NCBI GenBank assembly: GCA_037102815.1
Contig: BTPP01000008.1
Span: 992,001-1,056,000, forward strand
DNA: 64,000 nt
From: Neurospora intermedia
Lineage: Eukaryota; Ascomycota; Sordariomycetes; Sordariales; Sordariaceae
Direction: 5' to 3'
Shown here: piece after piece, positions 24,200 through 37,478 of the stretch
Layout: each line of letters starts with the position of its first letter
Position numbering within the stretch: position 1 is the stretch's first letter
Notes under the pieces: model-generated
The model's input: only the letters and a program-made list of their open reading frames with translations
The model's database searches: none
Told to the model about the DNA's origin: nothing
Made by a program: the position numbers and the translations under genes

Positions 24200-27100
24200 T
24201 CAAATAAACCCCTTCGTCAGACTCGGCGCCCTACTAATGCTGCTCTTCCTCTTCGGGATTTCAATCACACCATCCATCTGCATATTATCATTTGTGAACG
24301 TCCTCTTGCCCCGGATACTACCCAGCACGCTTCCGGCCACGCTGCCGCCGCCGCCGCCGCCGCCCATAGCGGACCCCTTCTCCATGCGGAGGTTTTTCCA
24401 CCCTTCGAGCTCGCGCTCCAGCCTCAGGGCCTTTTCTTTTTCCTCGCGCAGCTCGCGCTCCGCGCGGCGGGCCGACAGCTCATTGGCGGATTCCGAGGAT
24501 TGCAGCTCGTCAATGGTCTTGAGCAACTTGTCAACCTTGTCACGCATGCGCGTCACGTCTTCTTGGAGTTGCGTGTTCTGCTTGTCCTTGCGGTCGATCT
24601 GGGACTGCAGGTCTTTAACGATGCGGTCGACGTTGCGGACGGAACGCTGGGATTTGCTGCGCTCGTTTTCTTGCTCTTCGAGCTGGGATTCAAGCTGGTG
24701 ATGAAGAATTAGCTGTTGACGCTCTTGTGGAGAAACAAAGAAAGGATTACTCCGTATAAACTTACCTCCTTGATGCGGCTGTGCAAGAACTTGATATCGT
24801 GGCTGGCAGTTGAATAGCCCTTGGTCTCAAGATCAATGAGTTTCATCTGCAGCTCGTTAAAGTTCTTCTCGAGAGTAACCTTTTGCTTCTGCAAATCGGC
24901 ATTGTTCTCGCGCTCAGCAGCAATGTCCTTCTGGACCTCGGCAGCAAGCGCCTCAGCGCGCCGCATCTTCTCGACGGCAGCCGCAGCGATGTCTTCCTGT
25001 TGAGCAAGGCTAGACTTGAGCTCCAGGATCTCCCTGTCCATGTGCGCCGCGTTGCGCAGCGACGGGCTCTCGCTGTTGGCCAGCTCATCGAGACCAGCCT
25101 TGGCCTCTTCAAGCCTTGCCTCGATGCTCCTCTTCTCGCGAAATAGGGCATCGCGCTCAGCCGTGATCTCGTCAAGAGACGAGCGGAGCGACCGAACCTG
25201 GCCAAGAAGCGTGACAATCTTGCTTTGAGCCTCGTTGTGGGCGCTGACAGCTTCGTCGCGAGAGGCCACCACGTCCGAGAGAGTCGCCTCCAGCCGCGCC
25301 TTCTCCTTAGACCACGTCGAGCTGTTGAGGACCTCGTCATCCCACTTGGACCGAAGCTCGTCCAGCTCTTCCCGGAGTCTCGTAATCTCCGACTGCTTGC
25401 GTAGCTTCTCCTCGCGGGCCCGATCGAGCTCGTTGGCCAGTGTCGCAAACTCAGCCTGGTACTTCTTGCGCATCTGCTCCATGCTCGATTCCTTATCCTC
25501 AATGTCGTTAGCACGCTGGTTGCGGTAATCTTCGAGCTCGTGCTGAAGCCTCTTCTTGGCCTGAGTAACGGCGGCAAGGTCCGTCGACATGTCTTCAATC
25601 TTCTCCTCCAACCTTTGGTTCGAGTGTTGCAGATCCTCAATCATCGTATCCAGACGCTTCCTCTCCGACATCATCTCCGCACAGCTGTCCTCCGCTTCCT
25701 TGGCTTGCGCTCTAGCGAACGCCTCCGCCCGGTTGGCCTTGAGAACGGCAATCTCCGCCTGTTCAAGTTTGCTGAAGTACTCATCCGCCCGACCTTTATA
25801 GAGGTTGAGGCTTGCTGTTACGTCAGCCAGCTTGGATGCCTCAGCATCCAGGCGAATTTGGAGGTCCGCAAACTCTTGGAGTAGTTGGCTCCGGCTTGCA
25901 GCCTCCTGATCCCTGGCGAGCGACATCTCTTGGAGATCCGACCTGGCGTCGCGGAGATCAACTTCAAGCTTGGCACGCTCGTGTCGTACCTTGTCATAGT
26001 GCTCTTTGAGTTCCGTCAGCTCTGCAACCGCATCCTTGTGGCTGTGCAAGAGTGATCGTCGCGAGTCCTCCTGGCTATTAAGCAAGTCGAGGATTTCTTC
26101 ATGAGACCTGGTCTGGATGTCACGAAGCGACAGCTCACCGGTGCGAAGAGCCTTCTCCAAGGCCGAAACTTTCTTGGAGGAGTCATCAAGGAGTTCGTGA
26201 AGTCGGTTGTTGGCCTTTTCAAGCTTCTGCACCCGCCGAAGCTGTGGGCTTTCGTCAAGGTATGCGTCTTCTTCACCCGACGCGGTACGCTCCAGCTGGC
26301 TTTGGAGATGACGGTTTTGCATCTGTGCAAGCTGAAGCTGATTCTGTAGCTCTTCAATCTCAGCCTTGAAATCCATGCGAGTGTTGAAGCTGACGATATC
26401 TGCCGTGCGGTCCGAACGGACAGAATCATGGAGATTCTCCGAGTCGCTGTTTGTAAAACGACGTTCACGAGGAGAAGTGGACGCATTGGAGTGGTGTCGT
26501 CCATTTGTCTTGCGCTTCTGCGTCGGTGATCCGGTGAAAGGTGCCTCGTTAGGACTGATTTCCTCGAGCCGCGGCCTGGTCGGGGAGTCATTCCTGCTAG
26601 TCCTCAGGTCCGCTAGCTGGGCTTCGGCACTGGCGCGTGCAGTAGTCTGGACACGAAGGTTCTGCTGCAAGTCCTCAATCTTCCGGACAAGATCAAAGTT
26701 CTTGCTGAGGAACCTTTCACTGGCACTTGCACCTTCGGTTTGGACATGAGTGTCGTCTGTGTCGGGATCGACCGTCTTCAGCGCGCTCAGGAGTTGAGCC
26801 CGAAGCTCAATCAGCTCCTTATCACGCGCATCCAAGGTTGACTGGAGAGTGCGGACTGTACCTTGGGCTTGGGTACGCAACTGCCGCTCAGACTCAATGG
26901 TCCTGTTCGCCTCTGCCAGCTGAACTGTAACATTCGACGATAGCTTTTCGGCATTGCGGCTGGCTTGCGTTTCCCTTGCAAGTTCGTGGTTCAGGTCTTC
27001 GATTGTGAGTTGCAATTTCTCCACCTTCTTTTCTAAGCCGGCAACAGTGACCTGAGAATCTCCCAGTTGCTTGTTGAGTTTGGTATTTTGTTCCTCCACT

Positions 27101-30100
27101 CTAGTTTTCTCGCGCTGCACCTGGACGAGTTGAGCTCGAGATGCTTCACCGGCTCTTGATGCAGACCTTGCAATCTCGAGGCCCTTTTGTTGCAACTTGT
27201 TTAGCAGGGCGCGGTTGTCGTTTTCAGAAGCGGCCAGTCGGCTCCTCACGGTATTGAGTTCCCGCTCAAGTCGTTCCTTTGCCTGATCGTTTTTGAGACC
27301 GAACTCGCCCGACTCGATAATCACCTTGTTGAGGTCCTCAACTTGGTAGTTTAACTTGGCGCATTCGGACTCGTACCACTTAAGTTTGTCGTTTGCCGCG
27401 TCGAGGTCTTTGAGCAGACTCTCTTCGCGTTCTCGCGCGATCTTGGTTGCTGCTCGCTCTCCGAGCACTTCGGCCTCACGCCGTGCTTCCTCGGCCTGGG
27501 TCATGGCACTACGAAGACGGCGGATTTCTTCGCGGGCATCGTCCCGCTCCTGTTCAAGCGTTGTACGAGTCTCAACCGCGCGCCGGAGCGTATCCTGTTG
27601 GGCATAGAGCTCCTTCTCGATTGTAATCTTGGACTCATTAAGGTGATTGTACTCGTCCTTGAGGGTCTGATACTTGTGTTCACCAAGCAACTGGACATCA
27701 TCACGAGACTGACGTTCCCTGCTAAGTTCCATCTGAGCGTTATACAACTCATCCTTGAGATCCTTGATCTGTGCCTCAAGCACTTGGCGGTTTTGGTCTG
27801 CCTGAGCGTCTTCCGAGAGACGAGCTTGGAGAAGCTTCTTGGCATCCTCGGCCTCCCTCATCAGCTGAGCTTGTTGCGACTTCATGGCAGTCAATTCAGC
27901 CTGGACTTCCCGGAGTCTTTCGGCGGCCTTCTCCCTTTCGGAAGCAAGCATCTTTGTTTGATCGTCAATGCTCCGTCTCTCCGTTGCCAGTTGCTTGTTT
28001 TCTGAGCGGAGAATCGCAAGCTCGCTTTCTTTCTTACGGATTAGGTCCTCATAACTTGTTGACGTCTTCGAGAGTTGTGTAAGCTGTTGTTGGAATTGGG
28101 TGTTTTCTGTAGTCAGCTGTTCATTTTTGCTCTTGGCAATCTGAAGTTCTTTCTCGGTGGCCAGAAGCTTGACATCGCTATCCTGATCGATTTTGAGCAG
28201 CTTGCTTTCTAGGTCCTTGACTTTGCGATCCTTCAGGGAGAGTTGACTCTGTAGCATCTTAAGCTCGTTTTCCAGTGCCGTTTCCTGTTCGCTGCGCTCA
28301 GACTGCTTCTGTGAGATTTCGACAATTTGACGTTCCAAATCCGCAATCCGGTTTGCAAGTTCAGATTTCTCTTCTTCCAACCTTCCAATAATGGTAGCGG
28401 CTTGTTCAAGCTGTGTCCGATACTTCTCTACGTCGACTTCAGCACGCTTTTTGGCTTCAAGGAGACCGTCCATTTGCTCCTCCATGCGCTCTTGGTCGTC
28501 CAAAGCGCCCGCCAGTTTGTCTTCAAGCTCGGCTTCACGTAGCTGCAGTCTCTTGAAGATTTCCTCCTTGTCAAGCGCCAAAGCACGCTCGCTCTCGAGG
28601 GTTTGTTGGATTCGCAGCATCTCGGCATGAACATTGCGACGCTCCTCCTCCAGCCTCTGTCGATCCATGGCTTCCTGCTTCATCCGGTCACTAAGCTGAC
28701 GAATCATTTCATCCCTCTTTTTGACCTCTGTTGCCGTTCTTGTGGCACCAAGAAGAGGCTTCATGCGGACCATGAGCTGCCACCATGGATTCTCGCTCAG
28801 CTCTAGGTAGACTTGGAAGTTTCTCTGTATGACCCTGGTTGCCTCTGCCCTGTAAAGGCGCTTGTAGGCAATCCTCCTCTTAATGTAGCCACGCGCCAGA
28901 GACTGAAACTTGGCCATGATTTCGGTGATGATGGCATCGCGCTTCTCTTCCAATTCGGCAAGCACACCCGCGCGGAAAAAGACCTTGGTTAAGCCAACAC
29001 GGTACAGTGACTTGTCGAGACCGAACCTGTCGAGCATAATCCTTGCGGCTGCCTGACCCTCGACATACCCCTTGGGCATATTCGGGCAAAGAACTTCATA
29101 ACGCTGTCTAAACTCGGCAAACGGTAACCTGTTGGGGAAACCAGTTCGAGCGATACGAATACCCTCCAACACACCATTGCAACGAAGCTGGTCCAAAACA
29201 AGAAGGCTCTGGAATTGCTTCGGCTTCTTTTTGTGATTGGGAATGATGCAACGCACAAAGTGGGGGTGGGTAGAATACAGTTGTGTCATCAAACTGGACA
29301 ACTGCTCTTTGTGTCTCTGCGCAACAGTTCGGAAAAGTCCCTTCTTCACGCGGCTACGCATAGCTCCAGCTTCATCATCTTGATCAGCACAATCGGAAAA
29401 CAGGTTGGCCATGTACTTGTCGGTGGAAGCGGCCAGGAGACGCGTGATGTTGTCGTTGAGTGGATCTTTATTCTTCTCCAGCCACCCTTCTGTCGAGTAC
29501 TCAACCTCGGCAGCATAATGAGTCAAGATGAAGCCTTGGCCAAGCCTAGAAGGGCGATACTTTTGCGACTTTTTGTCCCACAAGGAGTTCAGCTTCTCAG
29601 TGAAAGTCTTGTCGGTGGCCTTGGGCATTACGCAATCCTCATCGAGGCAAGAGAAGATACCAATCGGATTTGGTAGCTCGATCAAGTCAATGGTGGGCTG
29701 CAAGTCTCTTCCGAAGTCGATGAACTTCCACTCGATTTGTTCCCTGGCATATTCTTCCTGTTCGAGAACGAACATGTGGTGGTTGAAGAACTGCTGAAGC
29801 TTTTCGTTGGTGTAGTTGATGCAGAGCTGTTCAAAGCTATTGGTCTCGAAAATCTCGAAGCCAGCAATATCAAGAACACCGATGAAGCGCGTGTCGTCAA
29901 GACCCATGCTAGTCCTATCGAGCTGGCGGTTGATTCTCGCTACCAGATCACCGAAACCTCGCTCGTAGATACCCTTGGCAAGAGCGTCTATGGCCAAACG
30001 AACCTGCTCTGGGGTTTGCACCTTTTCGACCCATTCCCGACCAGCCTTTACCCTGGGATGCAGCAAACCCTGGAGGAAGGGTTCTAAAGGTACGCCGAGA

Positions 30101-31594
30101 AGCTTGCAAGCCCTTCCGGCAATCGCCTTGGCATCAGGGTTAAGCCGCGCTTGATCGGCCGATCTGCTCTCCTTGACCACAGTGATATTGCCCAGGTGGA
30201 GGACGGCCGCAATCGTTCGGAGGATTGCGACCTGCTCTTCGTCAGAGAAACCCATCACCAAGAAGGCTTCGATGAGCGAATCCCATTCCTCCTTATCAGA
30301 CACGCCTGTAATGGTGTCATGGCCATCCCGTGTATAAGTGAAATCCTTTACATCCATGCTATCCAGCAGAAGCTCTTGCTTAAGCTTCCGATCTGCGCCC
30401 TTAAGCAGCTGGTAGAAGATGTGGTAATTGCGCTCATTGGCATTGACATGGACCACTCGAGATTTTTCAAGGAGGTACCAGTCTATGAAAGCACCCGCGA
30501 TAGAGCCATTGCTTGAAAACTCGATTCTGATGAACTTGCCGAATCTCGAGGAGTTGTTATTTCGCACTGTCTGAGCGTTACCAAAGGCTTCCAGGATCGG
30601 GTTGGCCCTGAGGATTTGCGCCGACAGATTCGAATGCTGAGAACCTCTAGTCCTGCCCGAAGGGTCTGGGTGCGCCACAGCGGCTAGGTATTGGATGACT
30701 TTCTTTGTATTTTCCGTTTTGCCAGCACCTGACTCGCCGGTGACCAAGATACTCTGGTTCTCGTGCTCATCAACAAGGTTGCGGAAAGCTTCGTCGGCCA
30801 TGGCGAAGATGTGGGGCTTGTTGTCCTCCCTGTTCCTCCCCTTGTACATGTTGATGTACTCGTTGGTATAGATGGGGAGAGGACAATATGGGTTGACAGC
30901 AACCAAGAAGAGCCCGGAGTATGTGTATATGAGGTCGGACTGGTATCTCGTATGCAGATTGTGGACGACTGAGGCCTCGTTCAGATGGGTCAGTTCGGCC
31001 ATGTCATTAGCCTTGTCGAACTTGGCCGGGTTGACTTTGTCGACCGTTTCGGCATCCACCTCCCGTTGCTATCAGGCGAGTTAGTCAGTTGGTTGAACAT
31101 TGCGCCTTGAGCACATATCATAGAGAGGCTATGCTTACGCTTCCATCATCGCACTGGACCAACAGCTTGTTCTCTGGGAGCTCTTCGACGACCCATCCCT
31201 TGACAAAGGCTGCCTGGGGATCCTTGAGCCAGACATACTTTTTGCCCGAGAAGTCCTCGCCTTCGATTCCCTTGACTATGTCGGCATGCTTCCTCATGTC
31301 GTCCGTCTTGATGAAGGACGGGGCAAAGGTAGTCGAGCCGGGCAAGGAGCTCTTTTGCCCTGGGCGTATCGGTATCGGCTGAACGAGTGTGGGCGTGCTC
31401 GAGGCATGGGAAAGACTGCGAATGTGGGTTGGCGGTGTAGGCGGAGTAGCGCCAGCAGCTGGACCGGCGGAGGGCATCACGGGCGCCGCTGGGTTCGTGA
31501 AGATGGCGGATCTTGGCCTGCCCAAGCCAGGGGCATTCGGTCCCTGTTGCGGCGGGGCATTGTTCCTCGCGAAAGGATTATTGCGTACCGACAT
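24200..31594 (-). CDS. myo-2: Class II myosin heavy chain
   Basis: Conventional myosin II, an actin motor of the contractile ring and septum. Exons: 31594-31139, 31068-24766 and 24694-24200, in frame, 2,417 aa. Order: a disordered Pro-rich N-terminus (1-100), an SH3-like segment, the motor from about 165 to 850 with P-loop GESGAGKT at 263-270, switch I NNNSSRFGKF at 322-331 and switch II DIAGFE at 552-557. Next are one or two IQ-like segments at about 868-905 and the NPWW/KPLL junction near 912 that is typical of class II. A very long coiled coil follows, interrupted by a Pro/Ser/Arg-rich hinge at about 1640-1710. The non-helical tail contains a poly-Gly run. It is longer than animal myosin II (about 1,950 aa), mainly through the rod and N-terminus. 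The first ATG is the only one before the motor. Its promoter region is shared with the divergent zinc-finger gene. Confidence 0.95.
24344..24363. repeat. (GCC)n tract coding poly-Gly in the myosin tail
   Basis: About seven GCC units on the plus strand encode a run of glycines near the myosin C-terminus, between the coiled coil and the terminal basic tail. Confidence 0.85.
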
Positions 31595-32006
31595 GGTGTA
31601 GAAGCTGCCCTGGGTACTAGGTGAGGATTAGACAGAGCTGAAGGGAACCATGGAAATGCTATGCATTTAAAGCGTGCTCGGGCTAGCGATTCTGGCAACG
31701 ATAATGTTCTGCTCTGCTCCAAGTGGTGTCGGTGAACTGCGCGCAGACATGTAAACAACCGAACGATGCGAGGGATACGATACTGAAAGGTTGAAAGGCT
31801 GCACGGCTGCACGGCGCTGGCTAAGGTAAGCTTGAAGCTGAAGGCGACGAAAAGGACGCAGCAAGTCGTGTTGGAAGTAGGATTAGACAAGGCGATGTAG
31901 CTGAAAGCAGTAAGACGCCCAGAAGAGACAAGATCCAATTACGAAGATGTGTTGAATCCAGAAACCAATGTCCCAGACATCGGCTTCTCGATTTTGAGAA
32001 GAGAGG

Positions 32007-32025
32007 GAGAGAGAGAGAGAGAGAG
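32007..32025. repeat. GA microsatellite
   Basis: GA dinucleotide run in the myosin upstream region. Confidence 0.85.
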
Positions 32026-33419
32026 TCTTGGAGAGAAGAGCACAAGAGGTGTGTACTGTAGCTTGATCTCCAACCAAAGTTAGGCGGAAGCAAACAAACA
32101 ACTTCCAGGAAGGCGGTCGACGACGATGGGGACGATGGGGACGATGGAGGAGCTACCGCTGCAACAAGTGGATAGAGAAGCAGGGGCACCGCTGAGGTGG
32201 CCGATGGCCGTCGTGGTTGGCGATTGGCGGCCATGTCCCTGGTTGGCGGTGGTTGCCCTGGCAGGCCTGAGACGGAGAGCGCACGGCGTGTCAAGTGGAA
32301 GTAAACAATGCCCGGGATTTGGCGCTAGGGCGGCCAGCGACTGCCGTGGGATTGGGTGGCTGTGGCATGGGCCATGCGACCGGCCCGGTAGCGCTGCTCA
32401 TCCAAGGAAACGCTCCCCAGTGCTCCTCCCTCCAGTGCTCCTCCCCGCTTCACGGACCCCTCAGCTCGTTCCACTAGAGCTACCTCTCACTACCTCTACC
32501 TCTAGGAACTGAACGAACCGATGCACAAGCCACCTGCACTTACGGGCAGGCAGGGGCAGCTCGGGCATCGCTGACCGCCCTCGAGAGTGCAGTGTCCAAT
32601 GTCCATAGCCCAGGTCGCGGGTGTGACGGGAGCAAGAGTCGGTTCAGCTCCGCCGCTGTCGCAACCTCAACGGCCTGATGTCACTCCAAATGGAATGGCC
32701 CGTGCTCTCTTCTTATCGGCCATATCTGGTTAGCGGGTTTTTCGCAGTGAAAGCGGCGCCGCCAGTCGTCGTTGGCCACAAGTGGAAGCCTCCAAATTCT
32801 CGAATCCCGACTGAACCAAAAGCGTGGCCATCGCACATGCACTTTGAACTCTTCAGTCTTTCTCGCTGCAACCCAAACTCTGGCACTTTTTTTGGGGATC
32901 CACGTCCGACACGACTTCTCCAGACAGGGACACGACCTCCATCAATCCAAATAACCCGCGCGCCTTCATCCTCGTGAAGCTCGTGCCTGTTAACTGATTG
33001 ATTGCATGTCTTCTTGGGACCCGACAGCAGAGACGGACTAGTAAACCAGAGCTGCAGTCTTGCGGACAGGATTGTGTGGTCCGTCGTCGAACTAACATTG
33101 TAGGGTGTATGGTATTGAAATTCCATCTTCATTCATCCCTTTCACGCGCCGCACGACGGGAATCTGTACGCCCTCCTTCATCTGATCTTCTCAAGTCTCT
33201 GCTTGACCGATCATACAAAAGACCGTCGCGCCTTGCCAATCGCCTCGTGCGACTATCGACCAAAAAGTGGAAGAAGGCGCCGGAGCCCTTTAATCTTCTT
33301 TTTCGCAAAAAAAAGGAAGCTATCGTGAGTTGGGCAGTCGCAGTGGCCGACAACCACAAAGGAGGGAAAAGCCTTCCTTCCCCCGCGCCCCAACGACCAT
33401 CTTGTGTCGACGCTGGGAA

Positions 33420-33437
33420 ATGCGGCTCGATTGCTAG
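33420..33437 (+). other. uORF of 5 codons (MRLDC)
   Basis: ATG at 33420 reads MRLDC then TAG. It ends 56 nt before the zinc-finger gene start, and its A at -3 is a good context. It is the only ATG in the last ~380 nt of the leader. Translation is inferred. Confidence 0.45.
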
Positions 33438-33493
33438 CGCAATCCCATCATATACAAAGTCCACATAGCTACCTCCAGACATCTCTCGTCGTC

Positions 33494-36400
33494 ATGTCTC
33501 AATATCCTCCCTACCCAGGACCATACAACGGCTACGGCCAGTATCACGGCCAACCGCCTCCCCAGCCGCCTCCCCAATCGCCGTACGGATATCAGCATCC
33601 TCCGAACTTCTCGGTCCCTCCTCCCGTTACAGCTCCTCCTCCATATAACGCCGCCCCATTGTTCCCGCCTCCGGGTCAGCCTGGATTCGGTATTGATACG
33701 AATCGCAACATTTCGCAGGGCGCATTTGACTATAACTCGATGCAAATCCCGGGCCTTGGAATTGGTGGCCCACCTGCTACGAGCACGCCTTTTGGCGTCC
33801 CACCTATTCCCAGTCCCTGGGGTCGACCGCCGCCGTCGTTCCAGAACTATCAGCCGCCGCCCATGATGCCTCAGCAGCCGACGCAGCCCTCTGCGCCTCG
33901 TGCCTTTGGCGGATACTCTGGTCCAAGCCAACCCGTTGCTGCTGGACCTTCTTCGAACGGCCCTGTAAACCGCCCCGCCAATCTCCCGCCGAAGCTTCCC
34001 CCCAAGCCGCCTGTTCGCGTCACGAAAGAGATCGAGATAGAAGAGGGGGAGTTGAGTGAGGGTCAGTTCGAGGACCTTTATGAGCCGGCCCCTCCCATCA
34101 CTGTCAACACCAATATAAAGAAAGCTGCAAAGCCCGTCCAGGCTCCTGTCGAGAGCCAGCCCACGAGCGCAGTCGATACTCCGGATGCGAACTTCTATGG
34201 AAATGATGAGGACGAGGGAGAGATACCGGCGAAGGATGGCCGAGGTGGTGTACCTGGCTCAACACGTGAACGGTCCGGCTCCTACTCGCCTTTTCTCTCG
34301 CCAAGGGAGCTGCAATCTGGAAATCCGACTCCGCAAAATGGCGATAAGATTATGCCAGGTAGGGCCTCCTTTTGTCCGTCCTTTTTTTCCCTTTCTTTTT
34401 TCTCCCTTTTTGTCTTTACCTCTTTTCTTGGTTCGAATGCAACAAGCTGATAAGTCTCAGCACCGCAATCTGTCCCCGACCGGACAAAAGCGATTGGTAA
34501 TGCTAATGGACGAGCGCCTCTTGTTCCTGGTCTTCAATTTGCCGCATCCTCCTTTAGCAACTCTGCGACACCCAAAAATACCGAACAATCGGTGCCTGCA
34601 CTCCAAAGTGCCCCGGGTAACTCGTCTGCGCCAAAAACGTTACAAACGGTCCAAAAGGAAGCCCAGCTTGCCATATTGCGTCTGCTACCCCTGGGCGTCA
34701 AATATCAGAATTATATAGAAGAGGGTATTGATGAGAAGGTCGTCCAAAAGCTTTACAACAACCTTCATCTTGATATACCGAAGCCCGCCTCGGAGACTGC
34801 AACGACAACTGCGCCAAAGGCCACCCAAGAACAGGTGTCCAGCCCCGTACCCACCTCGCCGCGGACCACAAAGGTACAACAGCAACAACCGACACCTGTC
34901 GTTACTGATACCGTTTCCACAACTGAGCAACCAGGCAAAGAAGAAAGTCGCAAAGACCGTATTGCGCGGTTAATGGCCGCAAAGGCCGAGAAGGCCGCAA
35001 AGCCTCCAGCTGCCCCTGTCTCGAAACCTCCTTCTGCGCCCGCCCCCAAAACGGCACCTGCTCCTGTCGCAGTGGCGCAATCGAGCCCCGTATTTTCCGA
35101 ACCAAAGGCAGCGCCAGCGGCAATGCAAGAAAAGCCGAGTGGCGATGCCGCCGCGCCCAAGCCCAAACTGGGCCCTAAGGAGCTCTTGTTACAGCAAAAG
35201 ATTGCAGCACTACAAAAGTCTCGCGAAGCGCAGAAGCAGGGACAGGCAAACATCAAACCACAAATCGCAACTCCAGGTCTTGTTGACAAGGCTACAAGCA
35301 CTCAAATTTCTAGTTATGCGGCCTCAACCGGTTTGAAAAATGGCGTACCCCAGCCTCAAGCCCAGGCCAATGTTTCCACGGCGGTGCCGTCTATTCCCGG
35401 CCTTCACTTTTCTGGAACCCCGAATGCTCAACCTGCGCTACCTGCGAACCCGCGGAAAAGACCAGTGGCTGCTGATTTTGTAGAGTACTCCTCAGCAGCA
35501 GCCAGTCTGCCTAAACGACCTTTCGGTCAAATCCGGAAGGAAACCTCCCTGGTCATTGATGTGACTGATGGCTCAGACGACGAGGATATGGACATAGATA
35601 TGGACATGGAGTCTCCTACTGATGTCTCACAGCCAACACAGACAGCTAATGGGAGCTTCCAGAGTGGCGGGCCATTGCGTGATTTCCCACTTTTGACAGA
35701 CACCTTGCCGTCGCGCCAATTTTCAAGCCCGGTTCCCGTTTTGCAGGCATCGAATCCACCTGCAACAGCGCAGAATATTAGAAGACGAGAAACGGAACTT
35801 GACGTCAAAGAAAGGATGATTCAGGAAATGCGCAGGAAGATTGCTGAGGCCGAGGCCAAGAGGAAGGCTAAGAAGTCTTCTGCGGGTTCGCAAACGCCTA
35901 CGCAGCCTGAGCACACCCCGGAGCTGAAGGATGATGGAGGATCCAGGCTGCCTATCACTCGGCAGTCGGTTTCGACAAGCTGTGCGGGCCTATCTTCTGT
36001 CACAACGCCCCTACGGCCCGCTTCAGCAGCACCTGTTCTTAGCTCACCAAGCACTGCAGAACCTGCAAAGCCAAGTCCAGCTGCAAAGGCTGCACTGGAA
36101 GCCAAGATGGACAGGCTGAGGCAGCTGCGAGAGGAACAAGCTCGCTTGGAAGCCGAGATCAATGGGTTGTCCGAAGAACCCGAGCAGCCTGACATCAACA
36201 CTATGGAAATTCCCACCCAGTCGAACGGTTCAGATAAGGACACCACTGCTGGTAAGTCATGTCCGCGATGATTGTATTTGGAGCATGATTCCCATGGAGA
36301 TTGCCATTTTACCTGGTACTTCTCGAAGTTATATCTAACAATCGGCGGGTGATTCTTCAGTATCTGCCCATCCTACCGTTGAATTACAAAATGATTCAGA

Positions 36401-37478
36401 TTTCTGCAAGCCTGATATTTCATCGGCGCCTTCAGAATCCTTGAAAGCGGGCAGCACCGTTGTAGGTGCTGAAGATCAGTCTTCAACGTCGTCCTCCATC
36501 CCGGTCCGGGCTGCCGATGGCCAAGAGGAAACGGTTCCTGCAGAGACCGTTGAACAAGACGATCCAACATCCACCATGTCACTTGATGAAGGCAGAGAAT
36601 TGGAGTTGGACCAAGCCGGCCGGCCCACAGATATGTCTGAGGGCATCCCGCCATCACAGCCGGTCGACGAAGCTGGCCATGGTGACTCTGAAGTTCAACG
36701 CGAGGACACGCCTGCCAAGCTTGATGAAACGTTACCAATGGACATCGACTCATCTCCGTCCAGTCCTACTTCCCTTGAGTCCTCTCCCGAGGACAGTTCG
36801 CCCCTACCAGACCAAATCTCGGTTGTTGCTCAGCCTCGTGAAGCTGCTCAGGAGCTAGAGGAGGAACCTGCAAGAGATGTAAACGTCGTTTCTTCCGAGG
36901 TCCCTGACCCTGTTCAGTTAACCAGATCACAGGAGACTCACGAGACGACGACGGCCAAGACAGGCTCGTTCAGACCTTACGAAAGCCCGCTGCGCTACTT
37001 CCATGCGTATCGATTCCACCCGAGCTACCGGGACACTGTTTCCGGTGGCCTCAGATCTCTAACCTACAGTAACAGAATAAATCCATCCATACCTCTCTGC
37101 CCGTCAGAGATTGCTGGTGAACAATGCGACGAGACGTGCGAGTTCCAGCACATTAAATCTATTGTTGCTCCTGGTAAGTCCCCTCAAAACTTGTGGTAGG
37201 CTGCTAACATCAGACCTCCTTCCTCCCCCCTCCCAGCGCGCTGACTCCTTCCCCTCTACCTACCAGACGATGCCATCCTCTTGGAGCTCGGCAAAGCCGA
37301 CGAATTCGAAGGCGAGCAAAAGATCCGGTTCATCGATGGTCTTCGCAAGCTCCTTCACGAATTCCGTGCAAAGAAGGTCAGAGACTTCGACGCGATTGCT
37401 CGCGGCATCATCGAATACCGCGCTCGCTTCCTGGGGGATAGGTCAAAGGTGCTTCCGTTGGAAGGGGTAACCCTTTGA
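33494..37478 (+). CDS. Disordered protein with Red1/ZFC3H1-type zinc finger
   Basis: Exons: 33494-34358, 34461-36251, 36361-37173 and 37267-37478, in frame, 1,226 aa. The N-terminus is Pro/Tyr/Gln-rich. An acidic patch at about residues 180-200 (EIEEGELSEGQFEDLY) and a second ELSEG/DEGEIP-type element follow. Two basic/helical coiled segments lie at about residues 780-810 and 855-880. Near the C-terminus is C1132-x8-C1141-x3-C1145-x3-H1149, the spacing of the fungal zf-C3H1 putative zinc-finger family. It is found in fission yeast Red1 and animal ZFC3H1, scaffolds linking Mtr4-like helicase to poly(A)-RNA decay by the nuclear exosome. A role as the MTREC/PAXT scaffold is inferred from that motif and the overall architecture; other zf-C3H1 proteins are possible. 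Confidence 0.72.

Larger units (their letters stand above)
31595..33493. promoter_or_regulatory. Bidirectional region: myosin II / zinc-finger gene
   Basis: This 1.9-kb divergent region contains a GA tract at about 32007-32025 and a GATGGGGAC direct repeat at about 32124-32150. It also holds the leader of the zinc-finger gene, which from about 33111 to its start at 33494 contains a single upstream ATG (33420). ORFs of up to 157 codons on the minus strand are low complexity and not accepted. Confidence 0.5.
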
